Positions 1 to 12,697 of a stretch of DNA of 34,638 nt are shown here, piece by piece. Positions within the stretch are counted from its first letter, which is position 1. Each line of letters begins with the position of its first letter. The translations under genes and the position numbers were made by a program. The notes below the pieces were generated by a model that had not been told where the DNA came from, did no database searches, and saw nothing but the letters and a program-made list of their open reading frames with translations. The DNA comes from an uncultured Cellvibrionales bacterium (GTDB lineage: Bacteria > Pseudomonadota > Gammaproteobacteria > Pseudomonadales > Porticoccaceae), in assembly GCA_913062605.1 (NCBI GenBank), contig CAJXWQ010000021.1, forward strand, positions 1-34,638, in the 5' to 3' direction.

Positions 1-2
1 TT

Positions 3-266
3 TATCTGCTGACCAATCCTGACCTGGATTATGGGCAGTGGTTGGCGCTGAATAGCCATATCTGTATGAAAGTCTTAAATGTTCTTACAGTACTGTCCAT
101 TGCTATACATGCGTGGATCGGCCTGTGGGCTGTACTGACTGACTATGTAACTGTCCGTCTACTTGGGCCTATAGCGACACCACTGCGTATTTTTTTCCAG
201 TTGGGCATGATTACCGTCACTTTGGTATATCTCATTTGGTCACTTGATATTGTTTGGGGAATTTGA
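3..266 (+). CDS. sdhD: Succinate dehydrogenase membrane anchor subunit SdhD (3' part)
   Basis: This is the C-terminal part of the small cytochrome b556 anchor of succinate dehydrogenase (complex II). It helps bind heme b and ubiquinone in the inner membrane. The frame is open from the window edge and ends at TGA 264-266, so about 87 residues are visible and the 5' end is missing. The segment [13 protein letters not shown] matches the E. coli SdhD stretch that carries heme ligand His71 and quinone-site Tyr83. Here these are the His codon at 108-110 and the Tyr codon at 144-146. Two hydrophobic helices follow the expected pattern. The start is outside the window, and the TTG at 42 is internal. 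sdhA begins 4 bases after the stop, so the two are probably cotranscribed. Confidence 0.93.
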   Translation, partial: YLLTNPDLDYGQWLALNSHICMKVLNVLTVLSIAIHAWIGLWAVLTDYVTVRLLGPIATPLRIFFQLGMITVTLVYLIWSLDIVWGI

Positions 267-270
267 ATCC

Positions 271-2049
271 ATGAGTAATAGCATAAGAACTATTTCCTTT
301 GATGGGCTTATTATCGGTGGTGGTGGTGCCGGTATGCGCGCAGCCCTGCAACTGGCTCAGTCCGGTTACAAGACGGCGGTAATTACCAAGGTATTTCCGA
401 CCCGCTCACACACCGTGTCTGCTCAAGGTGGTATTACCTGCGCGATTGCCAGTGATGACCCCAATGATGATTGGCGTTGGCATATGTACGATACCGTTAA
501 AGGTTCCGATTATATCGGTGACCAGGATGCGATTGAGTATATGTGTTCCGTAGGCCCTGAAGCGGTCTTCGAACTGGAGCATATGGGATTACCTTTCTCT
601 CGTACCGAAGAAGGTCGCATTTATCAGCGTCCTTTCGGTGGGCAGTCCAAGAATTTTGGCGAAGGTGGCCAGGCGGCTCGGACTTGTGCTGCGGCTGACC
701 GTACGGGTCATGCGCTTCTGCATACGCTCTACCAAAACAACATTAAGAACAACACCGTATTCTTCAATGAGTGGTTTGCCGTTGATCTGGTGAAAAATGC
801 TGACAATGCCGTCGTTGGCGTTATCGCGATCAACATTGAAACGGGTGAAACAGTTTATGTGAAGTCTAAAGCCACTGTGATTGCTACTGGTGGTGCTGGT
901 CGAATTTATGCCTCAACTACTAACGCGCACATTAATACTGGCGATGGTATCGGCATGGCACTACGTGCGGGCTTCCCGGTTCAAGATATTGAAATGTGGC
1001 AGTTCCACCCAACCGGTATTGCGGGTGCAGGTGTGCTTGTTACAGAAGGTTGTCGTGGTGAAGGTGGTTACCTGGTCAATAAAGACGGTGAGCGCTTTAT
1101 GGAACGCTATGCGCCAAATGCCAAAGACCTTGCTGGCCGAGATGTTGTTGCCCGTTCGATGGTGCTTGAAATTTTAGATGGCCGTGGTTGTGGTGAAAAT
1201 GGCGACCACGTTTACCTGAAACTCGATCACCTAGGTGAAGAGGTATTGGAAAGCCGCTTACCTGGTATCTGTGAGCTGTCACGTACCTTTGCTCATGCTG
1301 ATCCAGTTAAAGATTTGGTTCCTGTCGTTCCGACCTGTCACTATATGATGGGTGGTATCCCCACAAATGTTGATGGTCAGGCACTATCACTCGATGCTGA
1401 GGGGAACCCTGAAGTTATTGAAGGTCTCTTTGCTTGTGGTGAAGCAGCCTGCGTTTCTGTTCATGGTGCGAACCGCTTGGGTGGTAACTCTCTGTTAGAT
1501 CTCGTGGTATTCGGTCGTTCTTCTGGTTTATTTATTGAAAAATCCCTACGTGAAGGGATTAATCTTGAAGATCCTACAGAAGAGCATATCAAAGCTGCTA
1601 TGTCTGGCCTCGATCGCCTTAACAAAAGCGCTAATGATGGAGAGGGTGCTGCTGAACTTCGTGCAGAACTCCAGGATATTATGCAAAAACACTTTGGTGT
1701 GTTCCGCCGTGGTGACTTTATGCAAGAGGGTATTAAGAAGCTTGCTGCGCTACGTCCACGTATCGAAAATGTACGTCTGGATGATAAGAGCAATGCTTAT
1801 AACACCGCTCGAATCGAAGCACTGGAATTACAAAATCTCTTTGAAGTGGCAGAAGCAACGGCCATTACGGCAGAAGAACGAAAAGAAAGCCGCGGAGCTC
1901 ACGCCCGAGAAGACTACGCTGATCGCGATGATGTGAATTGGTTGTGTCATTCTATGTACTTCCCAGCCGATAAAACCGTTGGCAAGCGTGATGTAAACTT
2001 TTCACCCAAGACCATGGAAGCTTTCGCACCGAAAGCCCGTGTCTACTAA
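271..2049 (+). CDS. sdhA: Succinate dehydrogenase flavoprotein subunit
   Basis: This is the catalytic flavoprotein of complex II. It oxidises succinate to fumarate at covalently bound FAD on the cytoplasmic face and passes electrons to SdhB. The protein is 592 residues long, against 588 in E. coli. The dinucleotide fold GGGGAG lies near residues 16-21. The FAD-linking His is His47 in the [11 protein letters not shown] motif. The active-site stretch around GRDVVARS and the capping motif [13 protein letters not shown] are intact. I chose ATG 271 because it gives the family N-terminus and follows a GGGGA at 257-261. An in-frame TTG at 244 would overlap sdhD by 23 bases and add nine atypical residues. 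The stop lies 17 bases before sdhB. Confidence 0.98.
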   Translation: MSNSIRTISFDGLIIGGGGAGMRAALQLAQSGYKTAVITKVFPTRSHTVSAQGGITCAIASDDPNDDWRWHMYDTVKGSDYIGDQDAIEYMCSVGPEAVFELEHMGLPFSRTEEGRIYQRPFGGQSKNFGEGGQAARTCAAADRTGHALLHTLYQNNIKNNTVFFNEWFAVDLVKNADNAVVGVIAINIETGETVYVKSKATVIATGGAGRIYASTTNAHINTGDGIGMALRAGFPVQDIEMWQFHPTGIAGAGVLVTEGCRGEGGYLVNKDGERFMERYAPNAKDLAGRDVVARSMVLEILDGRGCGENGDHVYLKLDHLGEEVLESRLPGICELSRTFAHADPVKDLVPVVPTCHYMMGGIPTNVDGQALSLDAEGNPEVIEGLFACGEAACVSVHGANRLGGNSLLDLVVFGRSSGLFIEKSLREGINLEDPTEEHIKAAMSGLDRLNKSANDGEGAAELRAELQDIMQKHFGVFRRGDFMQEGIKKLAALRPRIENVRLDDKSNAYNTARIEALELQNLFEVAEATAITAEERKESRGAHAREDYADRDDVNWLCHSMYFPADKTVGKRDVNFSPKTMEAFAPKARVY

Positions 2050-2066
2050 TAAGGGTCTGTTGAGCC

Positions 2067-2771
2067 ATGTTGAAAGTAAGTATTTATCGTTACAACCCTG
2101 AAACGGACGAAGCGCCGTATATGCAGGACTATGAAGTTGACACCGCTGGCAAAGACCTGATGGTGCTTGATGTTTTGGAGCTGTTGAAAGCTCAGGATAC
2201 TTCTCTGTCCTATCGCCGCTCTTGTCGTGAGGGTGTGTGTGGTTCTGATGGTATGAATATTAATGGCAAAAATGGACTGGCTTGTATTATGCCGCTGTCC
2301 GAGTGTGTGAAGGGCGGCAAGTTAATACTTCGTCCACTGCCAGGTTTGCCAGTTATTCGTGATCTCGTGATCGATATGAGCCTGTTTTACGCTCAGTATG
2401 AGAAAATTCAACCTTACTTGGTCAATAATGAGCCAGCACCCGCTATTGAGCGATTGCAGTCTCCAGAAGACCGGGAAAAGCTGGATGGTCTCTACGAATG
2501 CATACTCTGTGCTTGTTGCTCCACAGCCTGCCCCTCATACTGGTGGAATCCTGATAAGTTCATCGGTCCGGCTGGTCTAATACAAGCGTACCGCTTCTTG
2601 ATAGATAGCCGTGATACAGATACTGAAAACCGTTTGGCAAAACTGGATGATCCATTCAGTGTGTTTCGTTGTCATGGTATTCAAAACTGTGTTGCCGTCT
2701 GTCCAAAAGGACTTAATCCGACCAAGGCAATTGGCCATATACGGAATATGCTTCTGAGAAGTGCTACTTAA
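2067..2771 (+). CDS. sdhB: Succinate dehydrogenase iron-sulfur subunit
   Basis: This is the iron-sulfur subunit that conducts electrons from SdhA FAD to ubiquinone at the SdhCD anchor. It has 234 residues (E. coli 238). Three cluster motifs appear in the usual order. The 2Fe-2S loop is SCREGVCGSDG followed by a downstream LAC cysteine. The 4Fe-4S motif is CILCACCSTACP. The 3Fe-4S motif is CHGIQNCVAVCPKG. The PSYWWNPDKFIGPAG stretch near the quinone site is also conserved. The gene closes the sdh part of the block, and a perfect 10-bp hairpin follows before sucA. Confidence 0.98.
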   Translation: MLKVSIYRYNPETDEAPYMQDYEVDTAGKDLMVLDVLELLKAQDTSLSYRRSCREGVCGSDGMNINGKNGLACIMPLSECVKGGKLILRPLPGLPVIRDLVIDMSLFYAQYEKIQPYLVNNEPAPAIERLQSPEDREKLDGLYECILCACCSTACPSYWWNPDKFIGPAGLIQAYRFLIDSRDTDTENRLAKLDDPFSVFRCHGIQNCVAVCPKGLNPTKAIGHIRNMLLRSAT

Positions 2772-2794
2772 GGAGCCTTCGACTACAATCCATT

Positions 2795-2820
2795 AGGCCC
2801 TCTATTTTCATAGAGGGCCT
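2795..2820 (+). terminator. Intercistronic hairpin between sdhB and sucA
   Basis: A perfect 10-bp stem (arms 2795-2804 and 2811-2820) with a 6-base loop starts 23 bases after the sdhB stop. It is not followed by a T run, so it does not look like an efficient intrinsic terminator. It may be a partial terminator, an RNA-processing site or a 3'-end stabiliser that allows sdh and suc levels to differ. Confidence 0.45.
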
Positions 2821-2856
2821 TGATGATTCTATATCCAAGTTATAGGGAAAACCTCG

Positions 2857-5688
2857 ATGCCTGAAAGCATCATGCAGCAATTTCTGCGTACATCTCATTT
2901 GTCTGGTGGGAATGCTGCGTATATCGAAGATTTATACGAAACCTACCTACACGATCCCAATGGTGTGCCAGAACAGTGGCGCTCTTTCTTTGACTCGTTA
3001 CCTCGAGTCAATGGGCATACTGGTACTGATGTCTCACATGCTACGGTGCAATCTCATTTTGAGCTGTTGGGTCGCCGCAAGGCGAGGCCTATGCCTGCAC
3101 CCGGCTCTGGTGGCGTCAATATAGAGCATGAGCGCAAGCAGGTTAAAGTTCTCCAGTTGATCAGCTCCCATCGCAATCGTGGCCACCAGAAGGCCAGTTT
3201 AGATCCCTTGGGCATCTGGGAAAGAGATAAAGCACCAGACTTGGAGCTCTCTTTTCATGGTCTTACCGATGCTGATCTAGACACAACATTTCAGTGCGGA
3301 ACGCTGTTTATCGGTAAACAGGAAGCAACCCTGAGAGAGATTGTTACCTCTCTGGAGGAAACTTATAGCGGTCATGTTGGCGTAGAATTTGGTCATATAA
3401 CCGATATCTCCGAAAAGCAGTGGCTGCAACAGCGCTTTGAAAGTGTGCGTTCAAAACCAAACTATGATGATGATATGCGCAAGCATGTGCTACAGCGTTT
3501 GTCTGCAGCAGAGGGTTTAGAGCGACACCTTGATTCTAAGTACCCGGGTACCAAACGTTTTGGCCTGGAAGGTGGGGAGTCCATGATCCCCATGTTCGAT
3601 GGAATGATCGAGCGTGCTGGTGAGTACGGCGCTAAAGAAGTTGTTCTTACCATGGCGCATCGCGGCCGACTTAATTTACTCGTCAATGTGATGGGTAAAA
3701 ATCCCGCCGAGCTTTTTGCTGAATTTGAAGGGAAAAGACACGTTGATACCTCTGGTGATGTGAAGTACCACCAGGGTTTTTCTTCCAATGTAATGACACC
3801 CGGTGGCCAAGTACACTTGGCGCTGTTATTTAATCCATCTCACCTGGAAATTGCTGCACCTGTGGCAGAAGGGTCTGCCAGGGCTCGCCAGGATCGCCGT
3901 AAAGATACCGATGGCAGTCAGGTTGTTCCTATTGTCGTTCATGGTGATGCTGCCTTTGCCGGGCAGGGCGTGGTGATGGAAACCTTCCAAATGTCACAAA
4001 TTCGCGGTTTTAAAACGGGCGGCACCGTGCATTTGGTGATTAATAATCAGGTTGGTTTTACTATCAATAGAAGGGAAGACGCACGATCTACAGAATACTG
4101 CACCGATATCGCAAAAATGGTTCAGGCACCCATTATCCACGTTAATGCCGATGACCCCGATGCAGTGATGTTTGCCACCTTCCTGGCAATGGATTATCGC
4201 TATCAGTTTAAAAAGGACATTGTCGTCGACCTGGTTTGTTATCGTCGCCGCGGGCATAACGAAACTGATGAACCATCGTCAACTCAACCACTGATGTATC
4301 AAGTGATCAAAAAGCTTAAGACGACTCGGGCTCTATATGCCGATAAACTCATCAATGAGGGTGTAATTAATCAGGCCGAAGCTGACAGCTTGCTATCTGA
4401 GTATCGGAACACCCTTGATCGCGGTGAAAACGTGGTCAACAAGCTGGTGTCTGAACCAGATCAGACGCCATTTGTTGATTGGACACCGTATCTTGAGCAT
4501 GATTGGAGGGTCCCTGGAGATACCTCATACCCACTGACAAAACTTCAGGAAGTTGCTGAAAAGATCAACCACATATCGGAAGGAATTGTGGTTCAGCGCC
4601 AGGTAGAAAAAATTTACGATGACCGCCGCAAAATGGCGGGTGGAGCACTTCCTCTAAATTGGGGTATGGCAGAATTGTTGGCTTATGGCACGTTGTTAGA
4701 GCAAGGTTATCCTATCCGTATGACGGGGCAGGACATTGGTCGTGGCACGTTCTCTCACCGTCATGCTGTGGTTCACAATCAACGTGATGGCAAGGACTAC
4801 ACTCCCCTCGGCGCCATGTCTGAGAATCAACCAGCATTTGAATTATACGATTCCTTCCTCTCCGAAGAGGCTGTGTTGGGTTTTGAGTATGGCTACTCAT
4901 CTACAGCCCCGGCGGGCCTGGTTATTTGGGAAGCACAATTTGGTGATTTCGCCAACGGTGCACAGGTAGTTATCGATCAGTTTATTACTAGCGGTGAGCA
5001 TAAGTGGGGGCGCATGTGCGGCCTGACCATGCTGTTGCCCCATGGTTATGAGGGTCAGGGGCCGGAACACTCATCAGCCCGACTTGAACGCTACTTGCAA
5101 CTCTGCGCTGAGCATAATATTCAGGTTTGTATCCCAACAACACCCGCGCAGGTCTACCATATGCTGCGTCGACAGGCTATCCGCCCCATGCGTCGCCCAC
5201 TGGTAGTCATGAGTCCCAAGTGGATTCTTCGTCACAAGCTGGCCACTTCATCACTGGAAGATCTCGCCAATGGTGAGTTTTTAAATGTGATTCAGGACAT
5301 TGATGTGGACCGAACAAAGGCCCGTCGATTAATCCTATGTTCCGGCAAGGTTTACTACCACCTCTATGAAGCACGTCAGGAACTGGGTATTGACGACATT
5401 GCCCTGGTGCGTATTGAACAGCTGTATCCATTCCCCGATGATGAACTGCTTGAGGTATTTAAGTGTTACAGCAGCCTTGAAGATGTTGTCTGGTGTCAGG
5501 AAGAACCGATCAATCAAGGGGCATGGTATAGCAGCCAGCACCATATGCATCGGGTTTTGGCCAAGTTTAACGATGACCTTGAATTGAGCTACGTGGGGCG
5601 TGAAGCATCAGCGGCACCTGCGTCGGGTTATATGTCGACCCATCTGGAAGAACAAGAAAAATTTATTAATGAAGCATTGAGTTTTTGA
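2857..5688 (+). CDS. sucA: 2-oxoglutarate dehydrogenase E1 component
   Basis: This is the thiamine-diphosphate E1 enzyme of the 2-oxoglutarate dehydrogenase complex. It decarboxylates 2-oxoglutarate and succinylates the lipoyl arm of SucB. It has 943 residues (E. coli 933). The short N-terminal E2-binding segment is followed by conserved blocks such as GLEGGESMIPM, TMAHRGRLNLLVNV and the thiamine-site region VHGDAAFAGQGVV. The C-terminal transketolase-like half contains WEAQFGDFANGAQ and GYEGQGPEHSSARLER. ATG 2857 follows AGGGA at 2844-2848, 8 bases upstream. The in-frame ATG at 2872 is less likely. It lies upstream of sucB in the operon. Confidence 0.98.
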   Translation: MPESIMQQFLRTSHLSGGNAAYIEDLYETYLHDPNGVPEQWRSFFDSLPRVNGHTGTDVSHATVQSHFELLGRRKARPMPAPGSGGVNIEHERKQVKVLQLISSHRNRGHQKASLDPLGIWERDKAPDLELSFHGLTDADLDTTFQCGTLFIGKQEATLREIVTSLEETYSGHVGVEFGHITDISEKQWLQQRFESVRSKPNYDDDMRKHVLQRLSAAEGLERHLDSKYPGTKRFGLEGGESMIPMFDGMIERAGEYGAKEVVLTMAHRGRLNLLVNVMGKNPAELFAEFEGKRHVDTSGDVKYHQGFSSNVMTPGGQVHLALLFNPSHLEIAAPVAEGSARARQDRRKDTDGSQVVPIVVHGDAAFAGQGVVMETFQMSQIRGFKTGGTVHLVINNQVGFTINRREDARSTEYCTDIAKMVQAPIIHVNADDPDAVMFATFLAMDYRYQFKKDIVVDLVCYRRRGHNETDEPSSTQPLMYQVIKKLKTTRALYADKLINEGVINQAEADSLLSEYRNTLDRGENVVNKLVSEPDQTPFVDWTPYLEHDWRVPGDTSYPLTKLQEVAEKINHISEGIVVQRQVEKIYDDRRKMAGGALPLNWGMAELLAYGTLLEQGYPIRMTGQDIGRGTFSHRHAVVHNQRDGKDYTPLGAMSENQPAFELYDSFLSEEAVLGFEYGYSSTAPAGLVIWEAQFGDFANGAQVVIDQFITSGEHKWGRMCGLTMLLPHGYEGQGPEHSSARLERYLQLCAEHNIQVCIPTTPAQVYHMLRRQAIRPMRRPLVVMSPKWILRHKLATSSLEDLANGEFLNVIQDIDVDRTKARRLILCSGKVYYHLYEARQELGIDDIALVRIEQLYPFPDDELLEVFKCYSSLEDVVWCQEEPINQGAWYSSQHHMHRVLAKFNDDLELSYVGREASAAPASGYMSTHLEEQEKFINEALSF

Positions 5689-5730
5689 GTGGCGGTAAAG
5701 CGGCTATCCTAAACCAAGGAAACGAAAAAA

Positions 5731-8426
<2,696 letters not shown>

Positions 8427-8443
8427 TTGTACCCAAAGAAGCC

Positions 8444-8475
8444 CCACAGGTATCGCTGGCCTGTGGAGTTTTCTT
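8444..8475 (+). terminator. Possible terminator or attenuator after lpdA
   Basis: A 7-bp stem (8444-8450 with 8460-8466) and a 9-base loop are followed by a T-rich stretch (gttttctt). It starts 17 bases after the lpdA stop and 83 bases before sucC. It may reduce readthrough from sucAB-lpdA into sucCD. Confidence 0.55.
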
Positions 8476-8526
8476 ATTATCCATCCTATTTATCTATATT
8501 AATGAAATCAGCAAACGGAAAAGACT

Positions 8527-9696
8527 ATGAACCTACATGAATATCAGGCAAAACAGCTTTTTGCTGAGTATGGCCTTCCGGTATCAGAAGGTGTGGCTGC
8601 TGAAACAGTCCCGGAAGCAATCGCTGCTGCCGATGTGATCGGTGGAGATCGCTGGGTTGTAAAGGCCCAGGTACACGCTGGCGGCCGAGGCAAAGCAGGA
8701 GGGGTAAAGCTGGTTACCTCCAAGGCTGAAATTGAAGAATTTTCACGCCATTGGCTAGGCAAGCGTTTGGTTACTTATCAAACGGATGCTGATGGTCAGC
8801 CTGTCAGCAGGATTCTTGTAGAACCCTGTAGTGATATTGATCAAGAGCTTTATCTAGGTGCTGTTATTGATCGATCCACCCGTCGAGTGGTCTTTATGGC
8901 CTCAACGGAAGGCGGTGTAGAAATTGAGAAAGTGGCCGAAGAAACGCCAGAGAAAATTCTCAAAGCTACCATTGACCCTTTGACCGGCGCGCAGCCTTAC
9001 CAGGCACGCGAACTAGCATTCGAGCTGGGCTTGAATCCAAAACAAATCAAACAGTTCACCAAACTGTTCCTTGGCCTGGCCAAACTATTCCATGACTTTG
9101 ATTTGGCACTTTTAGAAATCAACCCATTGGTGATCACCACTGACGGCGACCTCCACTGTCTTGATGGCAAGATCAATATCGATGGCAATGCAATGTACCG
9201 TCAGCCCAAGCTGCGTGAAATGCACGATCCATCTCAGGATGATGCTCGTGAAGCACATGCCGCTCAGTGGGACCTCAACTACGTAGCGCTAGATGGCAAC
9301 ATTGGTTGTATGGTAAATGGCGCTGGCTTGGCCATGGGCACCATGGATATCGTTAAACTCCATGGTGGTGACCCTGCTAACTTCCTCGATGTAGGTGGTG
9401 GTGCAACTAAAGAGCGTGTCGTTGAAGCATTTAAGATCATCCTTTCAGATGAGAAGGTTAAAGCTGTTTTTATTAACATCTTTGGTGGCATCGTCCGTTG
9501 CGACCTGATTGCCGAGGGTGTCATTGGTGCCGTTGAAGAGGTGGGCGTTGAAGTACCCGTAGTTGTTAGGCTCGAGGGTAATAATGCTGAGCTTGGTACC
9601 AAACTTCTCGCGGAGAGTGGATTGAATATTATTGCAGCAACCAGCCTGACCGATGGTGCTCAGCAAGTGGTTAAAGCAGCGGAGGGCAACAAGTAA
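8527..9696 (+). CDS. sucC: Succinyl-CoA synthetase (ADP-forming) beta subunit
   Basis: This is the nucleotide-binding and specificity subunit of succinyl-CoA synthetase. The enzyme converts succinyl-CoA, phosphate and ADP (or GDP) to succinate, CoA and ATP (or GTP). It has 389 residues (E. coli 388). The N-terminal ATP-grasp region starts [16 protein letters not shown] and contains [16 protein letters not shown]. The C-terminal CoA-ligase domain contains [10 protein letters not shown] and [12 protein letters not shown]. The TAA stop overlaps the sucD ATG by one base (TAATG), a sign of translational coupling, as expected for subunits made in equal amounts. Confidence 0.98.
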   Translation: MNLHEYQAKQLFAEYGLPVSEGVAAETVPEAIAAADVIGGDRWVVKAQVHAGGRGKAGGVKLVTSKAEIEEFSRHWLGKRLVTYQTDADGQPVSRILVEPCSDIDQELYLGAVIDRSTRRVVFMASTEGGVEIEKVAEETPEKILKATIDPLTGAQPYQARELAFELGLNPKQIKQFTKLFLGLAKLFHDFDLALLEINPLVITTDGDLHCLDGKINIDGNAMYRQPKLREMHDPSQDDAREAHAAQWDLNYVALDGNIGCMVNGAGLAMGTMDIVKLHGGDPANFLDVGGGATKERVVEAFKIILSDEKVKAVFINIFGGIVRCDLIAEGVIGAVEEVGVEVPVVVRLEGNNAELGTKLLAESGLNIIAATSLTDGAQQVVKAAEGNK

Positions 9697-10568
9697 TGGC
9701 TATCCTAATCAATAAAGACACTAAAGTAATCTGCCAGGGCTTTACTGGCGGGCAGGGCACCTTTCACTCAGAGCAGGCCATAGAATATGGTACAAAAATG
9801 GTTGGTGGTGTCACACCAGGCAAAGGTGGTTCCACCCACCTTGGTTTACCCGTATTCAATACTGTCGCTGAAGCTGTAGCAGAAACAGGCGCAGAAGCTT
9901 CTGTTATCTATGTGCCAGCCCCTTTCTGTAAAGACTCTATTCTGGAGGCCGCTAACTCTGGCATTCAGCTAATTGTTTGTATTACCGAAGGCATTCCAAC
10001 GCTGGATATGCTTGAGTGTAAAGCTAAATGTGATGAGTTGGGTGTGCGACTAATCGGACCAAATTGCCCAGGTGTTATTACCCCCGGCGAATGTAAAATC
10101 GGCATTATGCCAGGGCATATTCACTTGCCTGGTAAAGTCGGCATTGTTTCACGCTCAGGTACGTTGACCTATGAAGCGGTTAAACAAACCACGGATTATG
10201 GTTTTGGTCAGTCCACTTGTGTGGGAATTGGTGGTGACCCTATTCCCGGTTCTAACTTCATCGATATTCTTGCCATGTTCGAGAATGACCCTGCTACTGA
10301 GGCTATTGTCATGATTGGTGAGATTGGTGGTACTGCTGAGGAAGAAGCAGCGGCCTTTATTAAGGAGAATGTCTCCAAGCCCGTTGTTTCCTACATTGCT
10401 GGTGTGACCGCTCCTGCCGGTAAGCGTATGGGCCATGCAGGCGCCATTATTTCTGGTGGTAAGGGCACAGCTGATGAGAAGTTTGCTGCATTGGAAGATG
10501 CTGGTGTTAAAACTGTTCGCAGTCTGGCTGATATTGGTAATGGATTGAAAGAAATCACTGGCTGGTAA
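9696..10568 (+). CDS. sucD: Succinyl-CoA synthetase alpha subunit
   Basis: This is the CoA-binding subunit with the phosphorylated histidine of succinyl-CoA synthetase. It has 290 residues, the family length. The Rossmann CoA-binding part begins [20 protein letters not shown]. The active-site phosphohistidine is His247 in [14 protein letters not shown]. The GPNCPGVI and [10 protein letters not shown] motifs are intact. It overlaps sucC by one base and is followed 16 bases later by a strong terminator, so it is the last gene of the TCA block. Confidence 0.98.
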   Translation: MAILINKDTKVICQGFTGGQGTFHSEQAIEYGTKMVGGVTPGKGGSTHLGLPVFNTVAEAVAETGAEASVIYVPAPFCKDSILEAANSGIQLIVCITEGIPTLDMLECKAKCDELGVRLIGPNCPGVITPGECKIGIMPGHIHLPGKVGIVSRSGTLTYEAVKQTTDYGFGQSTCVGIGGDPIPGSNFIDILAMFENDPATEAIVMIGEIGGTAEEEAAAFIKENVSKPVVSYIAGVTAPAGKRMGHAGAIISGGKGTADEKFAALEDAGVKTVRSLADIGNGLKEITGW

Positions 10569-10584
10569 AGCAGGGATCTTCTTT

Positions 10585-10614
10585 AAAAAAGGCGACCTGA
10601 TGGTCGCCTTTTTT
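10585..10614 (+). terminator. Intrinsic terminator after sucD
   Basis: A GC-rich 7-bp stem (10591-10597 with 10602-10608) has a 4-base loop and is flanked by six A and six T. The stem can therefore extend to 13 bp, with a clear U tract. It lies directly after sucD and marks the end of the sdh-suc transcript. Confidence 0.9.
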
Positions 10615-10679
10615 ATGTCTGTCATATGGCTAAAGAAATATACCTATCAAATTAAACACCTAAGTTTCTTTCATTCACT

Positions 10680-10708
10680 CTTGAAATATATTCATTCAGC
10701 CCCACCTT
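10680..10708 (+). promoter_or_regulatory. Sigma-32 (RpoH) type promoter of htpG
   Basis: CTTGAAA at 10680-10686 is a perfect match to the sigma-32 -35 consensus. It is separated by 13 bases from CCCCACCTT at 10700-10708, which is close to the -10 consensus CCCCATNT. The predicted transcript start is about 35 bases before the htpG ATG at 10749. A heat-shock promoter is expected for htpG. Confidence 0.8.
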
Positions 10709-10748
10709 CCTACCAGTGTTTAAATAAGAGATTGGAGATTAACTACCG

Positions 10749-12641
10749 ATGAGTGCTGAAACCCTGGGTTTTCAAACAGAAGCAAAGCAGCTTCTGCATC
10801 TAATGATTCATTCGCTTTACAGCAATAAAGAGATTTTTTTGAGAGAGCTGATCTCAAATGCTTCTGATGCCGTCGATAAGCTGCGTTTTGAAGCCTTGGC
10901 TGATTCATCTCTCTATGAAGATTCCCCCGATCTTCGTGTGCGCATAGACGCAGATGTTGCCGCGAGAACTATTACTATTCATGACAATGGTATTGGGATG
11001 TCTCGTGAGGAAGCCATTGAGCATTTGGGGACTATCGCTAAATCTGGAACCTCTCAATTTCTGCAAGGGTTGAGCGGTGATCAGCAGAAGGATGCCCAGC
11101 TAATTGGTCAATTTGGGGTAGGATTTTATTCTTCCTTCATTGTTGCGGACAAGGTGGTTGTGGAGACTCGCAGGGCCGGGCTAGCTGCTGATAAAGCCGT
11201 TCGCTGGACCTGTGAAGGTGAAGCTGAATACACCATTGAAGATATTGAAAAGTCTGATAGAGGTACCTCTATCATCCTTCACCTGAAGGAAGATGCAGAA
11301 GAATATGCCAATGACTTACGGGTTCGTAGCACCATAAAAAAATACTCGGATCATATTGCTGTTCCCATTGAGATCAAGAAACTGGCTCCTCAGAGTGATG
11401 ATGAAGGTACGGAGCCAGCTGCTGAAGAATACCAAGCTATCAATACGGCTACGGCACTCTGGACTCGTCCTCGCAATGACATTAAGGACGAGGAATATAA
11501 AGAGTTTTACAAGCATGTATCCCATGACTTTGAAGACCCCATAACATGGAGTCACAACCGTGTTGAGGGCAAGCTCGACTACACCAGTCTACTCTATATC
11601 CCCAGCCATGCTCCATTTGACCTCCATAACCGTGAAGTATCTCGAGGCTTAAAGCTGTACATCCAACGTACGTTTATTATGGATGATGCGTCACAGTTTT
11701 TACCACTGTACTTACGTTTCGTTAAAGGCGTGTTAGATTCCAGTGACTTGCCTCTCAATGTGTCTCGTGAAATCCTTCAGGGGAGCCCGGCCGTTGATAG
11801 TATTCGTGGCGCCTTGGTCAAGCGAGCACTGGGTATGTTGGAAAAAATGGCCAAGGAAACACCTGATGTTTATGCTAAGTTTTGGACGGAGTTTGGCAGT
11901 GTCCTAAAAGAAGGTCCTGCAGAAGATGCGACAAACGCTGAAAAAATCGGTGGCCTGTTCCGCTATGCAACCACAAAAACTGAAGGCGATGAGCTTTCCG
12001 CCTCTCTCTCTGACTACATCTCTCGAATGAAAGATGGCCAGGATAAAATTTACTACCTTGTCGCCGATAGTTTAACGGCAGCTCGTAACAGTACTTATCT
12101 TGAGGTTTTCCAAAAACAAGGGATTGAAGTCCTGTTATTTACAGATCGCCTTGATGAATGGACAATCTCTCACCTCTATGAATTTGATGGTAAGCAGTTT
12201 CAAGATATCACCAAGGGTGAACTGGACGAATCCATCGTAGGTAATACTGATAAGGATGACGAAGCCGATTCAGAATCAACGACGGATGTGATGGACAAGA
12301 TCAAAACTAGCCTGAATGGTCGAGTCGAAAGTGTTCGTGCAACCCGCCGTTTAACTGATTCACCTGCCTGTCTGGTCTACGCTGAGCATGCTCTAAGCCC
12401 TCAGATGCGCAAGATGATGGAGGCAGCAGGGCAGCCTGTTCCTGAAGACAAGCCAATACTGGAGGTGAATATTAACCACCCGCTAGTAGCAAAACTCAGT
12501 GAAGAGGCTGGGGATGAAAAATCTGGTGAGTTGGCCGAGCTGTTATACGATCAAGCGGTGTTGTCTGCTGGCGAACAACTGGATAATCCTTCTCTGTTCG
12601 TTAAGCGCTTAAATCAGCTGTTGTTTGAGGAGAGGTCGTAG
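10749..12641 (+). CDS. htpG: Molecular chaperone HtpG (Hsp90)
   Basis: This is the cytosolic bacterial Hsp90, an ATP-driven dimeric chaperone that remodels client proteins, often with DnaK. It has 630 residues (E. coli 624). The N-terminal GHKL ATPase domain shows [17 protein letters not shown] (about 34-50), DNGIGM and [15 protein letters not shown]. The middle domain contains [11 protein letters not shown]. The C-terminal dimer domain ends in [10 protein letters not shown]. The ATG follows GGAG at 10734-10737. The gene stands alone between the sucD terminator and gpsA and has its own heat-shock promoter. Confidence 0.98.
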   Translation: MSAETLGFQTEAKQLLHLMIHSLYSNKEIFLRELISNASDAVDKLRFEALADSSLYEDSPDLRVRIDADVAARTITIHDNGIGMSREEAIEHLGTIAKSGTSQFLQGLSGDQQKDAQLIGQFGVGFYSSFIVADKVVVETRRAGLAADKAVRWTCEGEAEYTIEDIEKSDRGTSIILHLKEDAEEYANDLRVRSTIKKYSDHIAVPIEIKKLAPQSDDEGTEPAAEEYQAINTATALWTRPRNDIKDEEYKEFYKHVSHDFEDPITWSHNRVEGKLDYTSLLYIPSHAPFDLHNREVSRGLKLYIQRTFIMDDASQFLPLYLRFVKGVLDSSDLPLNVSREILQGSPAVDSIRGALVKRALGMLEKMAKETPDVYAKFWTEFGSVLKEGPAEDATNAEKIGGLFRYATTKTEGDELSASLSDYISRMKDGQDKIYYLVADSLTAARNSTYLEVFQKQGIEVLLFTDRLDEWTISHLYEFDGKQFQDITKGELDESIVGNTDKDDEADSESTTDVMDKIKTSLNGRVESVRATRRLTDSPACLVYAEHALSPQMRKMMEAAGQPVPEDKPILEVNINHPLVAKLSEEAGDEKSGELAELLYDQAVLSAGEQLDNPSLFVKRLNQLLFEERS

Positions 12642-12697
12642 CCACATCTGCATCAATAGCTCTATAATCTTCACTCCGACAACATCGAAACTCAGTG

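Noticed and set aside
10155..10625. 156-codon antisense frame over sucD and its terminator
   Set aside because: Crosses a clear terminator and mirrors sucD codons. No domain or start signal.
12663..12668. TATAAT in the htpG-gpsA gap as a gpsA promoter
   Set aside because: No -35 match at 15-19 bases. Possible, but not supportable from one hexamer.
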